Part shown: one piece after another, positions 1-7,169 of the stretch
Layout: the number at the start of each line of letters is the position of its first letter
How positions within the stretch are numbered: the first letter of the stretch is position 1
DNA from: Candidatus Stackebrandtia faecavium
GTDB taxonomy: Bacteria > Actinomycetota > Actinomycetes > Mycobacteriales > Micromonosporaceae
Assembly (NCBI GenBank): GCA_019112895.1
Contig: DXIM01000022.1
Span: 1 to 59,502, forward strand
Reading direction: 5' to 3'
Length of the DNA stretch: 59,502 nt
Notes under the pieces: model-generated
Database searches by the model: none
What the model saw: only the letters and a program-made list of their open reading frames with translations
Told to the model about the DNA's origin: nothing
Position numbers and translations under genes: made by a program

Positions 1-1614
1 CTGGTATGCGTCGTCCCGCGGCGCACGGAGGTGGCCCGCCGCGCAGACTTTCATCTGCCGATCCGTCCCGGTACGAATTTGGCCCTGATGAACGGTCTGA
101 TGCATCAGTTGATCGAAAATGAATGGTATGACCCGCAATGGGTGCGGGAACGCACGGTCGGTTTCGATGAGCTTGCGCGGGTGGCGGCGCACTACCCGCC
201 GGCTCGGGTCGCCGAGATCTGCGATCTCAACGAGGCCGATGTGCGTGAAGCCGCGCGTATTTTCGGCACACGCTCACGTGTGGTCTCCACGGTCCTCCAA
301 GGTGTCTACCAGTCACATCAAGCCACCGCGGCAGCCTGCGGAGTCAACAATCTGCATCTCGTGCGCGGAATGCTCGGCAGTCCCGGTGCCGGACTGCTTC
401 AGATGAATGGACAACCGACTGCCCAGAACAATCGGGAAACCGGCGCCGACGGTGACCTGCCGGGGTTCAGGAATTGGGACAACATCGCCCACATCCGGCA
501 ACTGGCGAAGCTTTGGGACGTGGACGAATCCGTCATCCCACACTGGTCGCCACCGACGCATGCCATGCAAATATTTCGGTATGTGGAACAAGGATCGATC
601 CGATTCCTGTGGATAGCCGGGACCAATCCCGCCGTTTCACTCCCGGAGCTGGCACGCGCGCGCGACGCACTCGCGGGTGACCAGTGTTTCGTCGTGGTCA
701 ACGATGCGTATCCGACCGAAACCACCGATCTGGCCGACGTCGTCTTGCCCAGCGCGTTGTGGGGAGAAAAACAAGGCACTTTCACCAACGCCGACAGGAC
801 CGTGCACCTGGCTGAAAAAGCTGTGTCCCCGCCGAAAGAAGCGCGCAGCGACCTGGATATTTGGGTCGATTATGCACACCGAATGGGCTTTCGCGATAAT
901 TCGGGCCGATTGATTCCGAGATGGACGACACCGCAAGAGGTCTTCGACGCCTGGCGGGAATGCTCGCGCGGACGCCCGTGCGATTACAGCGCTCTCAGCT
1001 ACGACCGTTTGCGTCGCACATCCGGGATCCAATGGCCCTGCACGGAGGATGCACCCAACGGTACGGCGCGCCTGTACACCGATCCTGTTTTCCCGACGGG
1101 TGTGGACGAATGTGAGATCTATGGGCATGACCTCAGTACGGGTGGGACGCTGACGCGTGACGAATACAAGACGCGCATGATCGAAACGGAGGCCCGGCTG
1201 ACGGCCGTTCACTATTATCCGTCACCGCACGCACCCGATGATGACTACCCGATGTCGCTGGTGACCGGCAGGACCGCCACCCATTTCCACACGCGCACCA
1301 AGACCGCAAGGGTGCGCACGTTGGACGACGTCGAACCGTATGCATGGGCACAGATCTCCGACGCGGATGCGCAGCGATACGGCTTGAAAGAGGGCGACCG
1401 GGTTCGTATAGCGACGAAACACGGTGCGTTGGACTTGCCGTTGCGCGTTGGCGCTTGCCGCGACAACACAGTATTCGTGCCGTTCCATTACGGGGAGAAG
1501 CTCGGGGTCGGTGCCCCCGCCAACCGTCTCACGATCACGGCATGGGACCCCGTATCGAAACAACCGATGTTCAAACTCGTCGGCGCGCGCATCGAATATC
1601 TCGAGGAAGGCTGA
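1..1614 (+). CDS. Assimilatory-type nitrate reductase catalytic subunit, 3' part (molybdopterin oxidoreductase)
   Basis: This is the C-terminal part of a molybdopterin-dependent oxidoreductase. The frame is open from base 1, so the N-terminal [4Fe-4S] segment and the start lie outside the window. The first residues (VVPRRTEVA) align with the family's VVDPRRT segment, with Val where Asp is usual. The stretch MNGQPTAQNNRETGADGD and the following GFRNWDN are typical of actinobacterial assimilatory nitrate reductases. The last ~120 residues form the molydopterin dinucleotide-binding domain (VTGRTATHFH, then GDRVRIATKHG and FVPFHYGE). The expected activity is reduction of nitrate to nitrite in the cytoplasm. 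No nitrite reductase or nitrate transporter is in view downstream, so nitrate versus formate specificity rests on residue patterns only. The stop overlaps the next gene's ATG (TGATG), implying translational coupling. Confidence 0.82.
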   Translation: MVCVVPRRTEVARRADFHLPIRPGTNLALMNGLMHQLIENEWYDPQWVRERTVGFDELARVAAHYPPARVAEICDLNEADVREAARIFGTRSRVVSTVLQGVYQSHQATAAACGVNNLHLVRGMLGSPGAGLLQMNGQPTAQNNRETGADGDLPGFRNWDNIAHIRQLAKLWDVDESVIPHWSPPTHAMQIFRYVEQGSIRFLWIAGTNPAVSLPELARARDALAGDQCFVVVNDAYPTETTDLADVVLPSALWGEKQGTFTNADRTVHLAEKAVSPPKEARSDLDIWVDYAHRMGFRDNSGRLIPRWTTPQEVFDAWRECSRGRPCDYSALSYDRLRRTSGIQWPCTEDAPNGTARLYTDPVFPTGVDECEIYGHDLSTGGTLTRDEYKTRMIETEARLTAVHYYPSPHAPDDDYPMSLVTGRTATHFHTRTKTARVRTLDDVEPYAWAQISDADAQRYGLKEGDRVRIATKHGALDLPLRVGACRDNTVFVPFHYGEKLGVGAPANRLTITAWDPVSKQPMFKLVGARIEYLEEG

Positions 1615-2078
1615 TGCGGATGCAGCTTCCTGCATACCTGGGGCTTCAACGACACGCGGAATCGACGCTGGCGGAGTCGTTTCGTGTTCTCGCCGACTCC
1701 CACGCGGCGGAGGCCGACATTCGTGATCTGTGCGGTAGCCACGCCAAGGTGTGCGACGGCCACGGGGCAGCGCTCGATGAATTGATCCGAACCTACGGGC
1801 AACGCCGCGAACATGAACCCGAACGGATGCGCGACCAGGGATTGAGGCGGGGGCGCGGTGGACCCGTGGGATTGCTACGAGACCTGCAGGACGTGTATCT
1901 GCTCGCGTCTTTCGCCGACATCACCTGGGCAATGATTCGACAGGCAGCTGAGGCACTGCCGGATCAGAACATGATCGAGACCGTGTCCGCCTGCGAGCAG
2001 GAAACCTCAGCGCAGCTACGCTGGCTGCGTACCCGGATGCAGGTGTCTGCCCCGCAAGCGCTTTTGGCCGTGGACTGA
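1614..2078 (+). CDS. Hypothetical helical protein coupled to nitrate reductase (ferritin-like candidate)
   Basis: A 154-residue protein whose ATG overlaps the stop of the upstream molybdoenzyme gene. A second Met lies two codons in. It is predicted by eye to be almost entirely helical: four amphipathic stretches with repeated His, Glu and Gln (for example ESTLAESFRVLADSHAAEAD and DVYLLASFADITWAMIRQ). This resembles a four-helix ferritin-like or DUF892-like bundle, but I do not recognise a definite family and see no canonical EXXH diiron pair. Overlap and co-direction suggest a role in assembly, stability or electron supply of the reductase. That role is inference. There is no signal peptide or membrane segment. 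Confidence 0.6.
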   Translation: MRMQLPAYLGLQRHAESTLAESFRVLADSHAAEADIRDLCGSHAKVCDGHGAALDELIRTYGQRREHEPERMRDQGLRRGRGGPVGLLRDLQDVYLLASFADITWAMIRQAAEALPDQNMIETVSACEQETSAQLRWLRTRMQVSAPQALLAVD

Positions 2079-2167
2079 TGCCGCCCCAGGAAGCGACGCG
2101 CACGGGAACGGGCGCCGACCGATACCTGGTACCGCTCGACGCCCGATCCGCGCTGAGGGAAATGCTG

Positions 2168-3052
2168 TTAGCCGCAGTGCGACCAGCCGCTGGTGTACTT
2201 GCCGCCACCAACGGACCCGCCCCATTGCACACAGGTTTTATTCGCCGATTTCTTAACCGGCCCGGCATAATATTCGAACTTGCCGCTGTCGGAGCCGCTC
2301 TTGCCGCCCTTGACCTTGAGGGTGGCGGTCGCCTTACTGGCTTTGCCGAGCTTGGTGTCCTTCAGTGTGACCACGCAGTTCTTGCCCGCGGTGTACAACA
2401 AGTAGACGGTACCAACCCTCTTGCCGCCGTCCTTGAGAGCTTTGTGGTCGATGACCTTGTAGTTCCCGCCGCACACTTGCGCCGGGCTGTAGGGGTTCAC
2501 TTTGCCGCCCTTCGCCTTCTTGATCAGGGCCTGCGCTTTGGCTTTCGCCTGGTCGTAACGGTCGGGGTAGCCCGAACGCTGCACGCTTTGTGCCAGCTGG
2601 CCGGCGCTGTAGCCCGGGTTCTTCTTGTCGTTGGGGATCGCTTGGTCGAGGAACTTATTGGTGGCGTGCTTCACGTCGCGGCACAGCGATGCGGGGTCGC
2701 ACCAGCCCATGCTCGGCCGTTGCTGGAAGACACCAACGGAGTCGCGGTCACCACAGTTGAGGTTGTTCATGTGCGACTCGACCCAACCGGCCTCAAATGT
2801 TGCCAACATGACTTTGCTCGTCACATTGCGCTTCTTGGCCACGCTGTACACCGTCTTGATGACTTTGTCGTTGTGGTTCGGCGGGACTGCGCACTGCGGG
2901 TCGAGAACCTCCGCATTCGACTCGTGAGTCGACATGTCGTCGCTGGGCGTCGGGTCCGCCATGGCCATCGGTGCGCCGAGTCCGAGAGTCAGGGCCAAAA
3001 CGGCGCTGGCACCTACGGCGATCAGGCGGCGCCGACCTTTAGACAACTTCAT
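2168..3052 (-). CDS. Secreted lysozyme/transglycosylase-like protein with C-terminal SapA-like domain
   Basis: A 294-residue exported protein. Residues 1-32 are a signal peptide (KGRRR, a hydrophobic core, then AMA before Asp33). Residues ~55-180 resemble actinobacterial lysozyme-like transglycosylases: FEAGWVESHMNNL supplies candidate catalytic Glu88/Glu92, followed by the family hallmark GDRDSVGVFQQRPS. Residues ~190-294 resemble the spore-associated protein A (SapA) fold, with CGGNYKVI, GKNCVVTL and the closing YAGPV...CVQWGG pattern. Eight cysteines in the mature chain suggest disulfides. The likely role is peptidoglycan remodelling outside the cell. The RBS is strong (GGAGGAAC six bases before ATG). 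It converges on the nitrate reductase unit and has a long AT-richer upstream region with candidate operators. Confidence 0.75.
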   Translation of the reverse strand: MKLSKGRRRLIAVGASAVLALTLGLGAPMAMADPTPSDDMSTHESNAEVLDPQCAVPPNHNDKVIKTVYSVAKKRNVTSKVMLATFEAGWVESHMNNLNCGDRDSVGVFQQRPSMGWCDPASLCRDVKHATNKFLDQAIPNDKKNPGYSAGQLAQSVQRSGYPDRYDQAKAKAQALIKKAKGGKVNPYSPAQVCGGNYKVIDHKALKDGGKRVGTVYLLYTAGKNCVVTLKDTKLGKASKATATLKVKGGKSGSDSGKFEYYAGPVKKSANKTCVQWGGSVGGGKYTSGWSHCG

Positions 3053-3100
3053 GGGATTGTTCCTCCGGGGGTAGGGAAGGGGTGTGTGTCTATTCGAAAT

Positions 3101-3126
3101 GTGTGGTCACGTAATGTGGATCACGC
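3101..3126. promoter_or_regulatory. Tandem direct repeat with Crp-like half-sites upstream of the secreted protein
   Basis: Two near copies, TGTGGTCACG and TGTGGATCACG, are separated by TAA. Bases 3110-3125 (CGTAATGTGGATCACG) read as CGTGA-N6-TTACG on the minus strand, a degenerate match to the Crp consensus TGTGA-N6-TCACA. The site lies about 50-75 bases upstream of the start of the secreted transglycosylase gene at 3052. Regulation of cell-wall hydrolase genes by Crp-type proteins is known in actinobacteria. Its operation here is inference. Confidence 0.3.
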
Positions 3127-3422
3127 TTTCATGAATGTAACAAAGAAACGCAAACACGTACATGTATCGATGCGTATTCTCCTGTGAATAATGTTGGTGT
3201 GGATCGAATGCAGGTTTAACTGCGTTAATGGAGGCTGTGAAAGTCTATTGCGGGGCAATGTTCCTGCTGGTGCTGCGTCAATGCGAAAATGCTTATGCCA
3301 CAAATATGGATTATGGATCGAATGCGGAATCGCGATTTCTTCGCGAGTGAGTTCCGAATGATGTGATATTTCCATTTTGGCAACCGAGGAGGTAGCGCCT
3401 CGCGTGCCCCGGATCGAGTCTC

Positions 3423-3566
3423 ATGCTGGTCCGGTTTGTTGGCATCGACGGGTGGCAGACCGATTGGCTACCAAATGGCCCCTCTGCGCTCTCTGTGTCG
3501 AGACGTACGGGGGAGCTGAGACACGCTAGCGCGAACAGTTTGAGGTCCTTGACCCATGCGTCATAG
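3423..3566 (+). pseudogene. Possible N-terminal remnant of a DUF429-like gene
   Basis: A 47-codon ORF starts at ATG 3423 and reads MLVRFVGIDGWQTDWLPNG before losing recognisable pattern and stopping at 3566. The opening resembles the VGVDG...GW start of DUF429 proteins (RNase H-like fold). The rest of the domain is absent, and no continuation is visible in other frames over the next ~200 bases. It could be chance similarity of a short peptide. I list it because it lies in a stretch with other fragment-like ORFs. Confidence 0.2.
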
Positions 3567-3767
3567 GGGCAAAAACGCTGGTCAGGTCGCCGGAAGAAGG
3601 TGCTCGTCGCCCTGAAGTAGCACTTCCCAGGACGAATCAATGAGGCACGTCGATCGTGGTCGCACCCTAATGAGAAATTCTCGTTTGTGGAACTCACGCC
3701 GGTGGGTTTTACTTGGGCGGACCGAACTTCCGTTGGTTTAGACCAGAATCCAGACAAGGATTACTCG

Positions 3768-4679
3768 TTGAACGACGTTCCAGATCTTGGGCCCGTGCCG
3801 CAGCGGATCACCGTCAGCACCGAGCAGGCCAGGCGGCTGGTTGCCGAACAATTTCCACAGTGGGCCGACCTACCTGTGGCGGCAGTGGAAAACGGTGGTT
3901 GGGACAACCGGACCTTCCACTTGGGCGACGACATGCTGTTGCGTCTGCCCAGCGCGCAGGAGTACGCCCTGGCTGTGGAAAAGGAACACCGCTGGCTCCC
4001 CGAACTAGCGCCCTTGCTCACGCTACCCATCCCAGAGCCGCTGGCGAAGGGCGTTCCCGCGGCGGGGTACCCGTTCGCGTGGTCGGTGTACCGGTGGATC
4101 GAGGGCACACCCGCGACGTTCGAGTCTGTGACTGACCCGGTCGGTTTCGCCACGACCCTGGCTGACTTTATTGCCGCGTTGCATAACGTCGACGCCTCCC
4201 AGGGGCCACAGCCGGGAAAACACAATTGGTTCCGCGGTGCCACGTTGCGGACCTACGAAGCGAAGGTGAACGGCGCGCTGGATGAGCTTCGCGACCACAT
4301 CGACGTCGCGTTGGCTCGTGATATCTGGACGCGGGCGATCGAAGCGCGGTGGGATGAGGTTGACGTTTGGTTCCATGGCGATCTCGCTCAGGGCAACCTG
4401 CTCCTCAGGGATGGCCAACTATCTGCCGTGATCGACTTCGGCACTTGTGGCGTGGGGGACCCCGCCTGTGACCTGGCGATCGCCTGGACCCTGCTATCGG
4501 CAGATGGCCGCGTTGCGTTCCGGGAGCGATTGAGCATTGACGATGCGACCTGGTCGCGCGGACGTGGCTGGGCACTGTGGAAGACGCTTGTGTCATGTGC
4601 CCACAGCCCGGACGAGGACGAGGACGACGCCGTCCACGCTCGACGCGTGCTCGCGGAGATCCTTTCCGATCAGTACTGA
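3768..4679 (+). CDS. Aminoglycoside phosphotransferase (APH)-family kinase
   Basis: A 303-residue protein kinase-like phosphotransferase. It contains the family's N-lobe opening (QWADLPV, then NGGWDNRTFHLG and the nucleotide-contacting MLLRLPSA), the hinge-region WSVYRWIEG, the catalytic loop WFHGDLAQGNLLL (HGD...N) and the metal-binding DFGTCGVGDPACDL. Homologues are often annotated as aminoglycoside phosphotransferases, but most such environmental copies have unknown substrates, so resistance should not be assumed. I chose TTG 3768 because AAGGA sits seven bases upstream and the family N-terminus begins nearby. An upstream in-frame start at 3687 would add 27 residues with no family similarity. 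The gene stands alone, with remnants on either side. Confidence 0.8.
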   Translation: MNDVPDLGPVPQRITVSTEQARRLVAEQFPQWADLPVAAVENGGWDNRTFHLGDDMLLRLPSAQEYALAVEKEHRWLPELAPLLTLPIPEPLAKGVPAAGYPFAWSVYRWIEGTPATFESVTDPVGFATTLADFIAALHNVDASQGPQPGKHNWFRGATLRTYEAKVNGALDELRDHIDVALARDIWTRAIEARWDEVDVWFHGDLAQGNLLLRDGQLSAVIDFGTCGVGDPACDLAIAWTLLSADGRVAFRERLSIDDATWSRGRGWALWKTLVSCAHSPDEDEDDAVHARRVLAEILSDQY

Positions 4680-4791
4680 CTCTCGCCCGCTGGCCGCAAG
4701 CTGCCGATCCGCACCTAGATCCCGGCCCTCCTACAACGCGCCGAGGAATAACACAGACATTATCTGCCGCTGTCGAAATACCCCCGCATCC

Positions 4792-4908
4792 GAAGCGCAG
4801 AGGATCCACTACGACTTCGGCGAGTTCATAGCCGCGTCCGGCCCGGTCCGGGAGGTAGTGCCAATGACGTACGCCTTGCGCGCCGATCCACAGGCGGTGG
4901 CCGCCTAG
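4792..4908 (+). pseudogene. Possible C-terminal gene fragment
   Basis: The frame ending at TAG 4906-4908 reads like the end of a real protein (EAQRIHYDFGEFIAASGPVR, then EVVPMTYALRADPQAVAA). Upstream it runs into sequence without coding character and overlaps the end of the kinase gene in another frame. I do not recognise the family. The fragment may be the remainder of a deleted gene. Confidence 0.25.
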
Positions 4909-4932
4909 CACGCAGACGCCCGGACACACACA

Positions 4933-4957
4933 ACGGCGTCCCCAATGGGGACGCCGT
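4933..4957 (-). terminator. Terminator-like hairpin downstream of tRNA-Val
   Basis: A perfect 11-bp stem (ACGGCGTCCCC / GGGGACGCCGT) with an AAT loop lies 36 bases beyond the tRNA 3' end on the minus strand. No clear U-run follows (TTGTGTGT on the minus strand), as is common for actinobacterial terminators. Confidence 0.6.
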
Positions 4958-4992
4958 CCGTAACGCCGCTAATGGTTCGAATAAGAACCCTA

Positions 4993-5067
4993 TGGTGGTC
5001 GATACTGGGATCGAACCAGTGACCCCTCGCGTGTGAAGCGAGTGCTCTCCCGCTGAGCTAATCGACC
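4993..5067 (-). tRNA. tRNA-Val (anticodon CAC)
   Basis: Read on the minus strand, the 75 bases fold as a full cloverleaf. The acceptor stem is GGTCGAT/ATCGACC, the D arm GCTC...GAGC, the anticodon stem CTCGC/GCGAG around loop TTCACAC, and the T arm ACTGG-TTCGATC-CCAGT. The discriminator is A and CCA is encoded. Anticodon CAC decodes GUG valine codons, which are abundant in this G+C-rich window. Confidence 0.96.
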
Positions 5068-5193
5068 GTTGCGGCACAAATGTACCCGACGCTTACGGTG
5101 TGGGCGCCGCAGGGTGGTACCTGTCGATGAACATCGATCCGAGTGGGCGGCGGAATCTGAGGGTCTGCGCTGTAACCGGCGTCTTCGGCCACG

Positions 5194-5508
5194 TTAGGAC
5201 TTCACGAGCCGTGTGATCGCTTCGGTGGCTTCCTTGATTTTGGCTTCGGCTTCGGGGCCGCCCTGTTGCGCCGCATCGACGACACAGTGCTTGAGGTGGT
5301 CCTCCAATAGCCCGAGAGCAACGTTTTCCAGCGCCGAAGTCAGCGCGCTGATCTGGGTCAGAATATCGATGCAGTAGGTGTCTTCATCGACCATGCGGTG
5401 AATGCCCCGCGCCTGGCCCTCGATCCGTTTCAGCCGCGCGAGGTAGCGGTCCTTATCGCTGATGTATCCGTGTGTGGCCGTGTTCGTGGCCGTGGTGTTA
5501 TCGCTCAA
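5194..5508 (-). CDS. csoR: CsoR-family copper-sensing transcriptional repressor
   Basis: A 104-residue all-helical DUF156 repressor. Cu(I) ligands are visible as Cys46, His71 and Cys75, the same spacing (25 and 4) as Cys36-His61-Cys65 of Mycobacterium tuberculosis CsoR. This supports copper sensing over nickel (RcnR) or formaldehyde (FrmR) sensing. The core motif RLKRIEGQARGIHRMVDED is typical. The start is TTG 5508, with AAGGA six bases upstream. CsoR normally represses a copper P-type ATPase or chaperone and itself, and leaves DNA on binding Cu(I). No such target gene adjoins it here; only a short coding-like fragment lies just upstream on the opposite strand. Confidence 0.88.
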   Translation of the reverse strand: MSDNTTATNTATHGYISDKDRYLARLKRIEGQARGIHRMVDEDTYCIDILTQISALTSALENVALGLLEDHLKHCVVDAAQQGGPEAEAKIKEATEAITRLVKS

Positions 5509-5541
5509 GGCAAGTCCTTCTTCGTCCGTCTTGCGGCGTGA

Positions 5542-5637
5542 TCGGCAGCGGCGCCGCTGTACCTCAAGGATGACACGCTGCGCGACGGCGAAACCAAACC
5601 GCTGAAGTTGGCCGGCTCGGTGGACAAAACCCGATAA
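5542..5637 (+). pseudogene. Possible 3' gene fragment upstream of csoR
   Basis: Between stop codons, one frame reads SAAAPLYLKDDTLRDGET, continuing to AGSVDKTR and TAA at 5635-5637. The composition looks coding rather than intergenic, but no start or upstream continuation exists, because a TGA immediately precedes it. It may be the tail of a deleted gene, possibly a former csoR neighbour. The family is not recognised. The rest of 5509-5800 is AT-richer and holds the likely promoter of the downstream sugar kinase. Confidence 0.25.
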
Positions 5638-5800
5638 ATCGAATTTCCGGGCACGAAAGCATACTCAATTCGATTTCACACGGTGAATGGATTGTCATTG
5701 AATGCAAGCTCATCGATTCGATAGGCTCGTGGTGACACCGGCGCGAAGACGTATCGTTCGCCCTATTTAGCCGAGTTTGCCCCACCTGCAAGGAGCCGGA

Positions 5801-6748
5801 ATGAATACCGCTGGTCACCCGTCTGAGGCCTTTGACGTGGTCAGTATCGGCGAATCCCTTGCGGTGTTGGCACCTGACTCGCCCACGCAGCTGCGGGACG
5901 GACCGCCCCTGCGTCTGGGTGTCGGCGGGGCCGAATCGAGCGTCGCGACGTACCTGGCGCTGTTGGGTGTGCGGTCGGCGTGGATCGGGCGCGTGGGCGC
6001 CGACCCGTTCGGCGAGCTGGTCCGTCGGCAACTGGCTTCGGTCGGGGCGGACACCTCACTGATGGAGATCGATGAGGAACGTCCGACCGGCCTGTACGTC
6101 AAGGATCCGGATCGGCACAAGACCTCGGTGTACTACTACCGAGAACGCTCTGCAGCATCCTTTATGAACAGAGGAACGCTATCTCGGTTGCCGCGCACGT
6201 CGATCGTGCATTTGAGCGGCATCACCGCGGCGCTATCGGACTCGTGCCTGGACATGATGGTGCATGCACTCATGGACCGGCCCGTCGCCGACGCCGTCAT
6301 GAGCTTCGATATCAACTACCGGCCGCAGTTGTGGGCCGTCGATACCGCGGCGTCGGTGCTGAACGCGCTGGCGGGGGCAGCCGACCTCGTTTTTGTGTCC
6401 GTCGAGGAAGCTCGCACATTGTGGGGAACCGCAACCGCAGACGACGTTCGGGTGAAACTGCCGACGCCGCAGCGCTTGGTCGTGAAGAACGCTGGCGTTG
6501 GCGCGACCCTATACCAGGGCACGAGCGACGGGGTGTTCGTCGAGGCGCCGGTCGTGCGCGTCACCGATACGGTCGGTGCCGGCGATGCGTTCGCTGCCGG
6601 GTACCTGTACGGCATGTTGAAAAGAGCACCGGAGCGGGCGCGTCTGCGGCTGGGGCACCTTTTGGCCGGCGGCGTCTTGCAGACGTCCTCGGACATCGGC
6701 ATGTTGCCCGGCATGCCGCATATAGAGAATGCGCTGCGCGCGGCCTGA
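5801..6748 (+). CDS. PfkB-family sugar kinase, 2-keto-3-deoxygluconate kinase-like
   Basis: A 315-residue ribokinase-fold enzyme. It opens with DVVSIGESLAVLAP and the first PfkB signature region (GGAESSVATYLALLG, then IGRVGADPFGE). It carries VYYYRERSAASF, which resembles the substrate-contacting YYR.GSAAS segment of KDG kinases. The second PfkB signature, DTVGAGDAFAAGYL, contains the catalytic Asp of GAGD. It likely phosphorylates 2-keto-3-deoxygluconate or a related keto-sugar with ATP in the cytoplasm. Substrate assignment is by resemblance only, and no Entner-Doudoroff aldolase or uptake gene is nearby. ATG 5801 was chosen for the AAGGAG six bases upstream over a TTG at 5777. Confidence 0.8.
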   Translation: MNTAGHPSEAFDVVSIGESLAVLAPDSPTQLRDGPPLRLGVGGAESSVATYLALLGVRSAWIGRVGADPFGELVRRQLASVGADTSLMEIDEERPTGLYVKDPDRHKTSVYYYRERSAASFMNRGTLSRLPRTSIVHLSGITAALSDSCLDMMVHALMDRPVADAVMSFDINYRPQLWAVDTAASVLNALAGAADLVFVSVEEARTLWGTATADDVRVKLPTPQRLVVKNAGVGATLYQGTSDGVFVEAPVVRVTDTVGAGDAFAAGYLYGMLKRAPERARLRLGHLLAGGVLQTSSDIGMLPGMPHIENALRAA

Positions 6749-6792
6749 AAAACGCGACCGAACCGCAAGCTGGGCCGGTCGTGCGTGCTCGG

Positions 6793-7026
6793 TTAAGACT
6801 TATCGGCGTGCTTGTGCACGAGGCGGCTGAGCTGCTGTGCGATCACGCCGACGGCGATCTCCTTCAGCCGGCCATCGGGTTCATAGTCGTACGGGTGAGC
6901 TGCGGTGGCCGCGATCAAGTCCCGCGTGAGCGGGTAGCCGCCCACCGAGACCGTTTCTCCGGCTTCAACGCGGCGCACATCATCGACGGTGACTGTGGTC
7001 ACCCGCTGCGCATCGCGCCTGTCCAT
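6793..7026 (-). CDS. Small hypothetical protein
   Basis: A 77-residue protein of unknown function. It starts at ATG 7026, preceded by a good RBS (AAGGGGGA, four bases upstream). The sequence is soluble-looking (MDRRDAQRVTTVTVDDVRRV, then a central YPLTRDLIAATAAHPYDYEP and an amphipathic C-terminal helix ending LVHKHADKS), with no Cys, signal peptide or membrane segment. It sits convergent to the sugar kinase and divergent from rarA. The good RBS and coherent composition support a real gene; I do not recognise the family. Confidence 0.6.
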   Translation of the reverse strand: MDRRDAQRVTTVTVDDVRRVEAGETVSVGGYPLTRDLIAATAAHPYDYEPDGRLKEIAVGVIAQQLSRLVHKHADKS

Positions 7027-7169
7027 GCTTCCCCCTTGTACGCCAGCGATGACAAAGACCGCTGATGGTCGAGTTACTGAAACAAGAGTGTGCCCCACGG
7101 GCAGGGGTGAATCAAGCAGCGACGCGTCGCCGTGTGGCGGTGCCGCAACTGGCCGGTAATGTCTGCGGC

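Larger units (their letters stand above)
3053..3767. other. Gene-poor stretch between secreted hydrolase and kinase genes
   Basis: About 715 bases with no convincing intact gene. The left half (3053-3380) is AT-richer than its surroundings and is most likely the promoter and 5' leader of the minus-strand secreted protein. The right half (3381-3767) is G+C-richer and holds a short ORF that may be a gene remnant (3423-3566), plus a weak hairpin, CGAGG...CCTCG, at 3385-3402. I looked for a c-di-AMP (ydaO-type) riboswitch, since those precede actinobacterial cell-wall hydrolase genes, and did not find its conserved segments. A 148-codon minus-strand ORF across 3311-3757 has no recognisable domain. 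Confidence 0.5.
4680..4992. other. Intergenic stretch between kinase gene and tRNA-Val
   Basis: About 310 bases without an intact gene. It contains a coding-looking tail (4792-4908) that has no visible beginning, and the hairpin at 4933-4957 that probably ends the tRNA-Val transcript. No promoter or repeat of the tRNA 3' end (a sign of an integrated element) was seen. Confidence 0.4.

Noticed and set aside
3053-3400. c-di-AMP (ydaO) riboswitch before the cell-wall hydrolase
   Set aside because: I looked for its conserved GGG/GAA and GGGTGAATC-like segments on the minus strand and found none.
3311-3757. 148-codon minus-strand ORF in the gene-poor stretch
   Set aside because: No recognisable domain, mixed composition and overlap with the RBS and start of the kinase gene on the other strand.
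3768-4679. Clinically relevant aminoglycoside-resistance gene
   Set aside because: Only the general APH fold is shown. Most chromosomal members of this branch have unknown substrates and no resistance context is present.
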